From contig JAYKKM010000070.1 in the NCBI GenBank assembly GCA_035772405.1, positions 777,001 through 841,000 of the forward strand: a DNA stretch of 64,000 nt, in the 5' to 3' direction. Within the stretch, counting starts at the first letter, position 1. Each line of letters opens with the position of its first letter. Under the pieces are notes generated by a model, which did no database searches, was not told the DNA's origin, and worked only from the letters and a program-made list of their open reading frames with translations. Position numbers and translations under genes: made by a program. Source of the stretch: Chrysogorgia sp. JL179-B06. Lineage: Eukaryota; Cnidaria; Anthozoa; Scleralcyonacea; Chrysogorgiidae. Positions 33,202 to 42,346 of this stretch are shown piece by piece.

Positions 33202-33560
33202 GGATGATAACGGTGTCCTCGTCGTGGCAGAGAGTATTTAGGTACTTTTGAACGATGTTATTTAGCGAACTTAGTGACGTCAGACTCATCGTCACGTGTC
33301 AAGAACGTTTTAGTTTTTACTCGTGTTACGTAAGTTACTGCTCACCGGATTTATGAAGATTTATTGAAACTGTTTAAGAATCTCGCCACAGAAGTAAGCA
33401 GATTGGCTATACACGTGTTTCTTATGTAAATTTTCTTTATAATTATCGATTGCTTTCTTTACATCTGTATATATTATTTAGCTTAATTTGGATCGAATAC
33501 TATTAATAAATTCATTGTTAAATTGATATGATTTGCGAGAGTTCTTCTGTCAATCCTATC
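33202..33560 (+). repeat. Possible 3' LTR of the BEL/Pao remnant
   Basis: Sequence directly after the BEL/Pao stop lacks coding content and includes TGACGTCA (33273-33280) and TCACGTG boxes. That is where the 3' LTR should sit. No second copy exists in the window to define its ends. Confidence 0.3.
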
Positions 33561-33961
33561 TGTATTCCTGTTTTCTCAGTTCTGATGAAACACTATGTAT
33601 ATACAGTAAAGTTACTGTAGTAGGCATAGTTCACTTATATATGAAGTTTTTACCTAGGAAAATCAGTATACTGTAGAGTCCTGTTTATAAGACTGCAGTT
33701 ATAGGCTGAAAATATCTAGAAGCCCCCTGATATCAGCTCACATTTACATCACCACCTTTTATAAGCATAAAATTGAGTAATAAAATATCAACATTGTTTG
33801 TCTGTTATGAGTTTTGACACATTTTTCTATCGCCGTTATAAGCCTCTACGTTTATAAGCCAACTCGAAACCCCTTTATTCAAAGATGTATAAGCGCAAGG
33901 CTAATAAGTGAGATTATAGGGCATTAGCATTTACACGTATATTGAAGATTCAATTACTTAC
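33561..33961. other. No recognised gene
   Basis: The words CTTTTATAAGC and TTTATAAGCC recur (33755-33860), suggesting a decayed repeat. The last base adjoins the donor of the exon below. Confidence 0.4.
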
Positions 33962-34197
33962 TTGCTCAGGTTTTGTCAAGTATGAGCATTGTTGCACAAT
34001 TTCTTTTACACTCTTTGCATCATGTTGAATGAAATTCCTCCTAGACATGTACGTTTCTTCGATGAGTTTTCCATATGTGCCCTTTGAAAAGTCGGTTTCT
34101 TTAGCTGTCTTCAAAAACTCCAAGTTCCTCTTCATTGTCGTTGGATCATCTCTAATCTTTGCCTTTTTTACATTGGCTGTTCTCTTCTGCAGCTTTT
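33962..34197 (-). CDS. Host-type exon of the same family flavour as the 334-546 exon
   Basis: The minus-strand exon runs from a CTAAG acceptor (34198-34202) to a consensus CAA|GTAAGT donor (33961). It encodes KAKIRDDPTTMKRNLEFL, then GTYGKLIEETYMSRRNFIQ and KEIVQQCSYLTKPEQ. A Thr-Tyr/Phe-x-x-Arg-Arg motif followed by a Pro/Leu-rich segment is typical of the region before the C-terminal domain in SAMD3-like genes. It ends in phase 0, compatible with the phase-0 exons at 1126-1266 and 334-546 on the same strand. An in-frame TAA at 34199-34201 is removed if the proposed acceptor is used. Whether all three exons belong to one gene with a 33-kb, element-filled intron is open. Confidence 0.45.
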
Positions 34198-34262
34198 CTT
34201 AGAAACTGTTGATGTCGATGTTGAGCTTCTTTGCTGGTTTTGGAGCTGCTACAACATCATGT

Positions 34263-34353
34263 TAAGCTTAGATTGTATTAAGCTTTGATTGTCTTAGCTT
34301 TCGTCGATCTATGACATCTAGATCGACGAAAGCTAAGACAATCTAAGCTTAAT
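34263..34353. repeat. Hairpin with 24-bp perfect arms
   Basis: GATTGTCTTAGCTTTCGTCG (34287 on) pairs with its complement ending 34343. An outer AAGCTTAGATTGT (34265) also matches ACAATCTAAGCTT (34338-34350), so the right arm can pair with either of two left copies. It is probably a small foldback element. Confidence 0.8.
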
Positions 34354-35183
34354 ACAGCTGTAATTTTGGCCTCATTGATTTTATCTTGAATAAATATTTT
34401 TAAATATTCTCAAGACCTCTTTATATTTTATTATGCTGCTGAAGGACAACTTCCTATGTTATTACCATAGAGTACCACCTACAAGTATGTGTACAGACAT
34501 ACAGTAATCTCTATAGTAATTCAGTCCTATAACTATTTATATTATAAAATTAATTTATCAAATAACAACTATGAGAGATAAACTTTGTAATGTCATCAAC
34601 CCAGCATTACAAAATATTCATCTGAATATTTGTTCCTCTTTTGGACTTAATAATTTTTCACCATTTATAAAACCAAAAAAATCACATTTAAGTGTTTACA
34701 AACATACCCAATACTTTTTCAGAATTGACAACTCTTAGCTTGGGGAAGTTTTTACATATTTTTTGGCGATCCTGGTATAATCACCTTGCCTTGGGTGCTT
34801 GTAGATACCCTAAAAGATCCAAAATATCTTAGATAAGCTGCAGTATGGCAGTTCAAATGGCAGTTCTTTAGGAAAACCAGAATCTTTTTCAATCAACCTT
34901 TTTTTCACTGGACAAGGATTGGATGATGAGGGCTGTGGGGGGCTGTGGGGGGTTGATGATACAAGATTCCTGAACAACACTACAATGTGGTAATGGTATT
35001 AGTGGACTCCTGGGCAAGGTTGCTACTGGTTGAGTACTGATCAATGGTATCAAGAGATGAAGCCAATGAAAAGGTATAAGCTTGTGTAGATGTAAAAAAT
35101 CATGTTACTTATAAACATCTGTATTGCAGGCTTCCAATGATGTGCTTTAATGATCAACCTAAAAACTATTTGTCCACTTATTT
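34354..35183. other. No supported gene
   Basis: GGGCTGTGGG repeats two to three times at 34929-34950. Plus-strand sequence near 35170-35249 may belong to the transposase-like fragment that follows. Otherwise unassigned. Confidence 0.35.
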
Positions 35184-35413
35184 AGTTCAAGAGTTCTGAT
35201 TTCCAAGAAAGAGAACTGGACAACCATTTACAATTTTGAAGACAAACACAATTCCAAAGCAGTACAACAAAGATTATCAACCACATATGGAACAAATGGT
35301 TTAAGTGTGTTGCAATCAGTAACACACTTTGATGTGTGTAAATGCTTCCCAGAAGATATAATGCATGTCCTCCTTGAAGGAATTGTGCCACACAAAGCAA
35401 ATTACTGCTGAAA
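35184..35413 (+). pseudogene. Transposase-like fragment of a fish/cnidarian multicopy family
   Basis: The plus-strand frame 35250-35413 reads RLSTTYGTNGLSVLQSVTHF, then DVCKCFPEDIMHVLLEGIVP, and stops at TGA. A conserved F(P/V)xDxMHxxLEGxxP motif after an YGxxxxS segment occurs in a large family of uncharacterised, apparently transposon-derived proteins of fish and cnidarians. Upstream, KSSDFQERELDNHLQF lies in another frame with a break near 35238. DIMH...EG may hold catalytic residues, but I cannot place the family in a named superfamily. Confidence 0.4.
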
Positions 35414-36231
35414 TATTTAATTGATTGTCCAATACTGTCGACCTGATACAGGTCGTAAACCAAACTTCACAACCCATTACACTTGTGAAGTTAGTCCACC
35501 TGATACGACTTGTAAGTGAAACTTCTTAACCTTATGCGCGATGTTAATATACACCACCAGCTGTGCGCATGTTATAACAAAGTTGCCAAAATTTATTAAC
35601 AACTCGTTAATAAACATTCTCCTTTTGCATCTCAACAATAACACTTCATATGTTCAATGTTATTGATTCGTTCTTCAAAAACCTCATTCGTTACGGTAGT
35701 TTTCGTTTTCTTCGATTTTCTATTCACTTGGTATTGTAACAAAGTTATCTAATTGTAATATGAATATATAACTTTTGCAATAGTTAAGAGTACTAAATGA
35801 ATTTTGAAAATGTTGTCACTGTCACCCACCCCTGATCAATTCTAATCTTCCTAATGAGCCAACCATTCAACAATACCTTCCTAATGACCTAATCCTCCTC
35901 AGCACTTTGAGCGATCTTCCTAACCTCAAAATGAACCAATAAATACCTTTCTTCTCACTTCCCTGCCATAGCAATTATAATTTTTACAGACTCTACATTG
36001 TTTTATGCAGTGTTTCCTCACCTAGTACCCGCAGCTTTTTTGCAACTCTGTTTTTGTTGAAGGTGTTAGGAAAGCTTTTGGACACGAGATGGCTACTTAA
36101 ATAGTTAAATATTCGTATATGCGAAGCTGCTGTCTGGTAAACCCGTGTTGATTCATCAATATAAGGTCTTTCTGTTATTTTTATGCTACATTTGATATTT
36201 ATTTCTGTGATATAAATGCAGGAACAGCAGT
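35414..36231. other. No supported gene
   Basis: GACCTGATACAGGTCG and AACTTCAC..GTGAAGTT short palindromes lie at 35434-35495. The minus-strand frame at 35993-36463 overlaps the Myb gene antisense and has no domain. The Harbinger element's left terminus should lie in this stretch but was not identified. Confidence 0.4.
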
Positions 36232-36915
36232 ATGGAATGGAGTGAACTGCATGACATCTACCTTTGCAGAGAAATTTTGTCCGTGGGCTTGATGAAAACC
36301 AAAAAGCGAACTGTACAACGGGCCCAGATATGGGAACAAATAGCAACAAACTTGTGTGGTTACGATCACCCCAAATTCTCTGTGGCAAAACGTTCTGTGC
36401 GAGACAGATATGCCTTAATCGCTGGCAAATATCGTAAAAGAATGAGCAACGAAGAAAACGCATCTGGTATTTCGCCCGAAAAACAGAGTGAGTTAGATTC
36501 GCTGTTGGAAGATTTGATTGAAAGAGAGAATATCGCAGAAGAAGAAATCAATGAAAATCAAAGAAAGGTGGATGAAGAGAAGATAAAAATCACTGAAGTC
36601 AGACAACAGGCCATGGAAAAACTGGCCGAAACAAAAAGAAGGCAGGAAGGCGCTGTAGATAAACCGTCTAAGAAAAGGTCGAGGTCAGGATCAGAGGCCA
36701 TTGAGTTTTTAAGAAGCCAATGTGAAAAAGAATCGAAACTTAAGGAAATGGAGCTTGAATCAAGAAGAAAGCAAGAAGAAGCTGAAAGTATATAAAGGAA
36801 TGAAAATGCGCAAAAAAGACACGAAACACTTATGCAAATGTTCACACAACAACAAGGTATGATGGCACAACAAAATCAAACAATGATGAGCCTAATTGCA
36901 CATATGATGAAAAAA
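36232..36915 (+). pseudogene. Harbinger-type Myb/SANT-like DNA-binding protein
   Basis: The frame starts ATGGAATGGAGTG and encodes a trihelix/Myb-like domain, MEWSELHDIYLCREIL, then IWEQIATNLCGY and KRSVRDRYALIAGKYRKR (residues 1-75), with the Trp and basic pattern of PIF/Harbinger ORF1. A long charged coiled coil follows (EEEINENQRKVDEEKIK, KLAETKRRQE). A TAA at codon 188 (36793-36795) is followed in frame by 40 more sensible codons (KRHETLMQMFTQQQGMM) ending at a GTGAGT donor, so the stop is probably a mutation. In Harbinger elements this partner imports and guides the nuclease. The nuclease gene faces it from 39517. Confidence 0.7.
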
Positions 36916-37214
36916 GTGAGTAACGCAGTGGATATATTTAATATTGATGAAAAGGAACTATTCTGTTGCTTATAACAATTGCATAACCAATATATAAACA
37001 CCTTTTAAGTATAGGTTTTTACAGTTTATAACATTCGATTATTTTTTTCCGTTTTAAATGATATTTGTTACAGTTTTGTCAGTATTACATAGTTTGTATT
37101 GTTTTTTAACATGTTAAAAGTTTAAATTTGTACTTTAATAAATTACAGTATTTTCTATGATTGTGAGTGTCATTGTCTTTCATGTAAATATTTGTGATAT
37201 TCACGCATGCCTTA

Positions 37215-37695
37215 TGTATCAGTTAACTCCAACCATGCCCATCCCCCCCCGGGAATTTGAACCCAAATCTTTGCTCGGGGGTCGTTCCCTTTGTCAGCAT
37301 CAAAAGGCAGTGAGGGGCAGGTGCAATTGAATTTCCACTCCCCCATAGCATTGCTATACACCTACAAATTATGTTGTTCGTTTGTTCGAGTGTGATTCAA
37401 TCATGGAGGAGTTTAAGTCTACAGCCTGCGGTAGACAAATTACCTAGAAGGTAAAGGGTTAATACCTGCCTTGTAAATAATATTTATATATAATAATTTG
37501 ATATTTGAAAACACTGAAAATTGCTGTTATTGCTTTCATGTTTCACCCAGGGCTGAGGATTTGCCACAGATTTTTTTCCCCACCGCAGGGCATTTGCACC
37601 TGCATTTCATCCTTACTGTGGGGAATTAGCAGCATTTTGGAGAAAAATGTCAAATGCCCGGGGGGAGATGGGCATGCTTGGATTTGACTGATACA
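37215..37695. mobile_element. 481-bp nonautonomous element with 3-bp TTA duplication
   Basis: The left end TGTATCAGTTAACTCCAACC and the right end, inverted, TGTATCAGTCAAATCCAAGC continue into CATGCCCATC and a run of C then GGG. TTA flanks both ends (37212-37214 and 37696-37698). It sits between the two Harbinger genes. A TTA duplication is what Harbinger (and some other) transposases make. Confidence 0.8.
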
Positions 37696-38197
37696 TTATA
37701 TCTTCATGCCTTCTTGTTCAAATCTGAGTGTGGGTGTTAGTCTTTATATGTTCCTTGTAAATATTTAGTTAAATTCTATATCTATTCATTCCTTCTTTGA
37801 TTTATTTTATTTCAATATTTAATAATTTATGTAAGAGTTATATCTACTGCTTTACTCGTGACAAGAATAGCTTTGCTGACTTTGGACTGTATCATATATT
37901 TATTTCATGATTAATAAAAGTTGAACTATTGTATATAATTTAAAAATAAGTTATAATCAACAATAGTGTTTTTTTAATTGTTTGGAATATTCTTGTGGTA
38001 TAAGCAATGCAGAATTTAATGTCAATCAATTTAACTTTGTTTTGAACCTACACTGTAAGAAACAAAATCCAATTTTCTCAGCATAACACTTGTAAATTCA
38101 CGGGTTTCTATTAATGACAGACACTATTAATTGTGAAAGTGAATTTTAACTATTTTAAAATATTAAAGGTCTATGAGGACAAAGTAAGTCAGAAATA
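37696..38197. other. No recognised gene
   Basis: A+T-rich spacer between the nested element and the nuclease gene's 3' end. It may hold the nuclease 3' UTR. Confidence 0.4.
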
Positions 38198-39517
38198 TTA
38201 AGAGAAATATTCTTGGACAGATGGTGGCTCCAAACCAAAAAAGTTAGATGTTTGATTACCATAAAGACAGGTGATGGCATTCTGTAACAATGCACAAACA
38301 ATGTACATTTTGCCTACACTACTTAACCGAATCTTAAGATTTTTCTTGAAGTCCAAGAATTTGAATGAGTTAATAACATCCCCAAATATCCACTCGACAG
38401 ATACTCTTGTGGCACTCATCGACTTGTTGAAAGCCTGCATCTCTGGGGTCAACATTGCATATCTGAATGGAGCATGTAAGTGTAACCGTAAGGGGTATCC
38501 AGGGTCACCATACAGGCACATGGCCTGTACATTAGTGGAAAATGCATACTGCTCGAGATTTTGCAACAGCCTGGAGTCACCCAGCATGGCAGCATCATGT
38601 CTTTTCCCTTCTAAAATGTGATAAATTATGAAGTTAATTTCCCACTTCGGCAAAGATGGGCATGGGTAACAGGATTAGCATGACTGCAATAATTCAAAAA
38701 TCCATGAAATGCAGGTAAAAATAGCCATAAAATAAAATTATAGCACAAAACATCCTTCTATTGCTTCTTATTGTGCCTAAGCATTTTAAAGGCAGATTTA
38801 AATAAAGAATTACTTATAATAAAACAGGTGGGGATTTCGTCACTTACCTACTGGACCATAGAGGTTTCCAATCAGACCATTCGGTAACTGATTGGAATTT
38901 GAGAGCATGCACTCTTTTGTGGCCATTATACATAATTCTCTGGTTCCGTCCTGGTCGGCATATAGGACGCACGGTTCCATCAACAAAACCAAAACAATTC
39001 TCTAATGCAGCTCCTTTTCCATGGACAGCTTCAGCGTAAATCTCCAAGTTACGAGGCGAAAATATTTGGTGATTCCATTCAGTTATTATGTGCCCATGGT
39101 GTTCGTAAAGGAAGTCGATAACAGCATTTATTATCATGCTCAATTCTGGCACTGGTCGACCAAAGTAGTGAATCATGTCGTTTAATCGACAAGGGTACGC
39201 TGTTCGCTTTAGGAGCATGCACAGACCTTCGATTTTTCCTGCCACAGATCTTTGACCACATTTGAAGGTGTCTGGTAAATTGAGAGCATTGGCGAGTAAA
39301 GGCATATCTCTTTTGTCCACTCTAAACTCGTACCAGCATTCGGGTTCTTCCATGTTGTCCAAGTTGAAACGGTTGTAAACATCGTAGGAAAAAGCCGGAT
39401 TTTTTGAAGAATACACTTCAAGCAACAAAAGACATACCTCTTTTGGAATGAGCCCTCTGACAACTTATCAAGGCCAGGTCCTGTATCTCTTGGAAACCAG
39501 GCATCTATCTCAAACAT
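38198..39517 (-). pseudogene. Harbinger transposase (DDE nuclease), two exons, one frameshift
   Basis: Exon 1 (39517-38848) encodes YEFRVDKRDMPLLANALNLP, an RNase-H-like strand CFGFVDGTVRPICRPGRN (first catalytic Asp, near 39000) and GHKRVHALKF. A base loss near 38895 then shifts the frame; the correct frame gives PNGLIGNLYGPV up to the GTAAGT donor. The intron is 38611-38847. Exon 2 (38610-38198) starts EGKRHDAAMLGDS and has LYGDPGYPL (second Asp) and RVSVEWIFGDV (catalytic Glu). Harbinger nucleases cut at element ends and leave a 3-bp TWA duplication. All three catalytic residues are present, so only the frameshift, and perhaps the 5' end, disables this copy. Confidence 0.75.
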
Positions 39518-40829
39518 AAAATTAATCGAAAATATTGAGTGGCGTTGTCGTTGTTAGGAGCAATGCTTAACGTTTAATTTTGGCGCGACGAACCGCGTTT
39601 TCGACCCAGGCTCCCACGTGCATAATTGGCGTCCGCGGCTCGAGAACGTTCGATGCTTAAGGTCCCTAGTATATCGTCGCCGACGTGCAAAAATTGCGTA
39701 AGTCGAATTTTGGCGATTTGTTATCCTATATAGGGAAAAAGACCCTCCCGATCCGATGGTGACATCCGTTTTTTTGTCAGCTGTCTAACTAAGCTAATAA
39801 AAGGTTCAATGGAAATGGCGTAAGTCTATCATGGCAAAAAATGTCATGCAAAACGGCGTATATAGGAAATCACAAGTTGCGACTTTTTTGAAACTGTAAA
39901 AGGTTGTAAAATTGCATAACTCGAACAAAGATGGCGTATAAGGATTCCACAAGGTTTTGGTAAGGTAAGTCTTCACTCTTTATCTTCTTTTCTCAGTAAA
40001 TCTTATTAGTATAATTGCAAAGAATTGTAATACTTATTGTTTCGATAAAACTTTTTCGAATCCCGTTTATTCATCACTGAAGCAATGAATATATAATTTG
40101 TCAGCAAGCGACTTGTGTACCTTGTTTACCCAGCATGAGACTGTTGTTTGTTTTTTAAATAATATAACCGCCGTTTTTTTCACTCGTTACCTACGTTGTC
40201 AAATAAAGTGTCGCAAAACAGCGTCCATATGGATTCAAATGAAGTTGCTCAGACTGGAATTTGTTTCCAAAAGTGGAAAACCGCCATCTAACTTGCATCA
40301 TTTCAGTGTTGGATTACACACTTTTTTATTATTACACACTTTTTTATTGCAAATTGTAGTTAATTTTAATAGAAACACAGCACGTGCTAGCGCACCCGAC
40401 TATTACAATTGCTAACTAACCAATCACAACCCTTCCTACCTCCCTTTTTTGGCAAATTAACATCTATATCTAACAACTTATTTATTATTTTTATAAATTT
40501 CGATTGGCCTATTGTATCCACTTTTATAGAATACGTGGTTTCTTAATATGTACAGAATTAAAAATAAATTTTGTGTTTCGATTTATGAAATATTCTCTGG
40601 TTTTGGAGGCGATAACCTACAATCGGTTGATTCAGGCAATCCTGGCCAAACGTCTTGGGACACTATGATATCTTTATACAAATTTTGTTGATTTTTTTAT
40701 CTCGGACCCCTCTCCCGTTCAATGTTGAAATTTTCAAACTTTTTACTCATCTATGTTTCTACATGCAACATTGATCGGGGGAGGGGGGGAATTCCAATAT
40801 GTAATTTAACCTTTTTGTCCGCGTAATCC
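39518..40829. other. No supported gene; 5' side of the Harbinger nuclease
   Basis: The Harbinger right terminus should lie here (39520-39760), but no partner for it was found on the Myb side. GCGTATATAGG/GGCGTATAAGG words recur near 39855 and 39937. A 105-codon frame at 40098-40415 has no domain. Confidence 0.4.
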
Positions 40830-41211
40830 CAAAAATTGTAGAGGTGGCCCAAGGACTTTCGGCCAGGATTGTAGACAGCAGTATGTCGTGGTCGACTGTA
40901 TCGAATGTAGCGGAAAGGTCTGAAAGGACCAAGATAACTCCACACTGTTCATCAATTGACATTAATATGTCATTTTGTATACGGGTAAGAGCAGTCCCAC
41001 AACTATGGTGTTTTTTGTATGCTGATTGCAAACTGTCATAAAGGTTATTCTCGTTTAAGTAATCAGTAAGGCGGGTGGTGGCAACTTTTTCATTGGCGTT
41101 TGAGAGAAATTTCAGGTTAGATACTGGTCTAAAATTAGTGAATTCTTCATGGTCTAAAGAAGGCTTCTTTAGTTTGGGAGACAATACAGCTTTCTTCATA
41201 GGGGTTGGCAT
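40830..41211 (-). pseudogene. LINE reverse transcriptase fragment (N-terminal RT motifs)
   Basis: The frame reads [60 protein letters not shown], then [18 protein letters not shown] (RT motif A, with its Asp). These are RT motifs 1-3 of a CR1/jockey-type non-LTR element. The motif that should carry YADD is absent: after ILL the sequence becomes unrelated. The left boundary abuts the tyrosine recombinase remnant (overlap at 41147-41211 in another frame). Some substitutions in usually fixed positions (SATFDT) suggest age. Confidence 0.65.
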
Positions 41212-42130
41212 TAGACCATCCAGCAGCTTTCATAATTGTCTCTAGCTTAACTCCAATATTACTGGCTGCTGATGTTGAAGCAGCCCTCATAATATGTGGC
41301 TTGAAAATATCAGTATCAATACCTGCTTTACACATTACGGTCTTGATCCAACGCCTAATAGTTTCTTTTGATATTGCTCCAAAAGGTTTAACATAACTAA
41401 CAAATAACTGGGTTACTTTACCCTGTAAACAGGGGCGTACCGTACGGGGGGGTGTTTTCACTGAATTGGTCGGTAAATCGGGAGTCTGTCAGTAAAGCCT
41501 GGCATCGTCTGTAAAACCGATTGGTCAGACTGGAAGTTGGGAAAACCTTGTAATAGTTAAGGCTGTCGGTAAACTGTTCGTCATATTAGATCGTTGGTAA
41601 AATTGACTTAATCGACTGTTTAAACTTTGTCGGTTGTATAAAATTCGATTTAATTGCATGGGTTAATGTTAAATTAATATTCCTGAGCTTACAAACCTCC
41701 CTTTTCCCGATTTCCGATCCAACCTAGTAGGCAGCAGGCAACTCTTGGATTCATTTGAACTATGATCGCTGCAGAATTAGATGAAAAAGTTTGCTCAAAT
41801 TGCTGCAAATTGTCTTTCCGAGCTTCTAGATTTCAACATTTTCCGGGGAAGGACCCCCGCACCCCCCTAAAAATGCGGTCACTGATTACCTACTTGTCGA
41901 CTTCAGCCCCCCCCCCCCAACTTTAAATCGGCGCCCACGTGTTCGTCGGTAAAACTAAGACGATACACCCCCCCATCCAAAATGGTTACGGTACGCCACT
42001 GCCTGTAAATGTTCAGTTTATCATCTGGAATGTCAGCAGCAAACTCCAATTTGCTAAGATGCCTTCTAGGCTTACTCTGCTTCACCAGCTTTTCAATATG
42101 AAATGTCACACTTTTGTCGTCTAAGTCCAT
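41147..42130 (-). pseudogene. Tyrosine recombinase remnant split by a hAT MITE
   Basis: The N-terminal part (42130-42010) encodes DKSVTFHIEKLVKQSKPRRH and LEFAADIPDDKLNIY. The C-terminal part (41421-41212) encodes VTQLFVSYVKPFGAISKETI, then RRWIKTVMCKAGIDTDIFKP and [28 protein letters not shown]. The H-x-x-R pair in HIMRAAS and the following GWS are the box-II region of tyrosine recombinases, as in DIRS or Crypton elements. The C-terminal nucleophile Tyr region is not visible before the LINE RT begins. The split is explained by the 572-bp insertion at 41430-42001. A short internal deletion and frame slip also occur at the insertion point. Whether the parent was DIRS or Crypton cannot be told without an RT. 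Confidence 0.6.
41430..42001. mobile_element. 572-bp nonautonomous hAT element with 8-bp duplication
   Basis: The ends CAGGGGCGTACCGTA (41430) and, inverted, CAGTGGCGTACCGTA (42001) are hAT-type TIRs. CCTGTAAA flanks both sides (41422-41429 and 42002-42009), the 8-bp duplication typical of hAT. It carries a long C-run and the C/G-run repeat also seen at 8711-8756. No coding capacity. Confidence 0.88.
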
Positions 42131-42346
42131 GTGTTGAATATCCAGAAAATGAATAGTTTAACATCTCTGCCCAGAATGCAACCAACTTCAGGGTTATCTC
42201 CTTTAAATCCAACTGATCTATTGATGGTAATGACTGTAGATATTTAAGTACTATCTATTTAAGTACTACTATCCCTTGTGGGTATATCTTGGCAGGGTTG
42301 GCTCTTTTCAAATACCCCTTTCATGAAACGGTGTATCAGTGGATTA

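Noticed and set aside
36366..36845. Minus-strand frames antisense to the Harbinger Myb gene
   Set aside because: Shadow frames of a strongly biased (Glu/Lys-rich) coding sequence.
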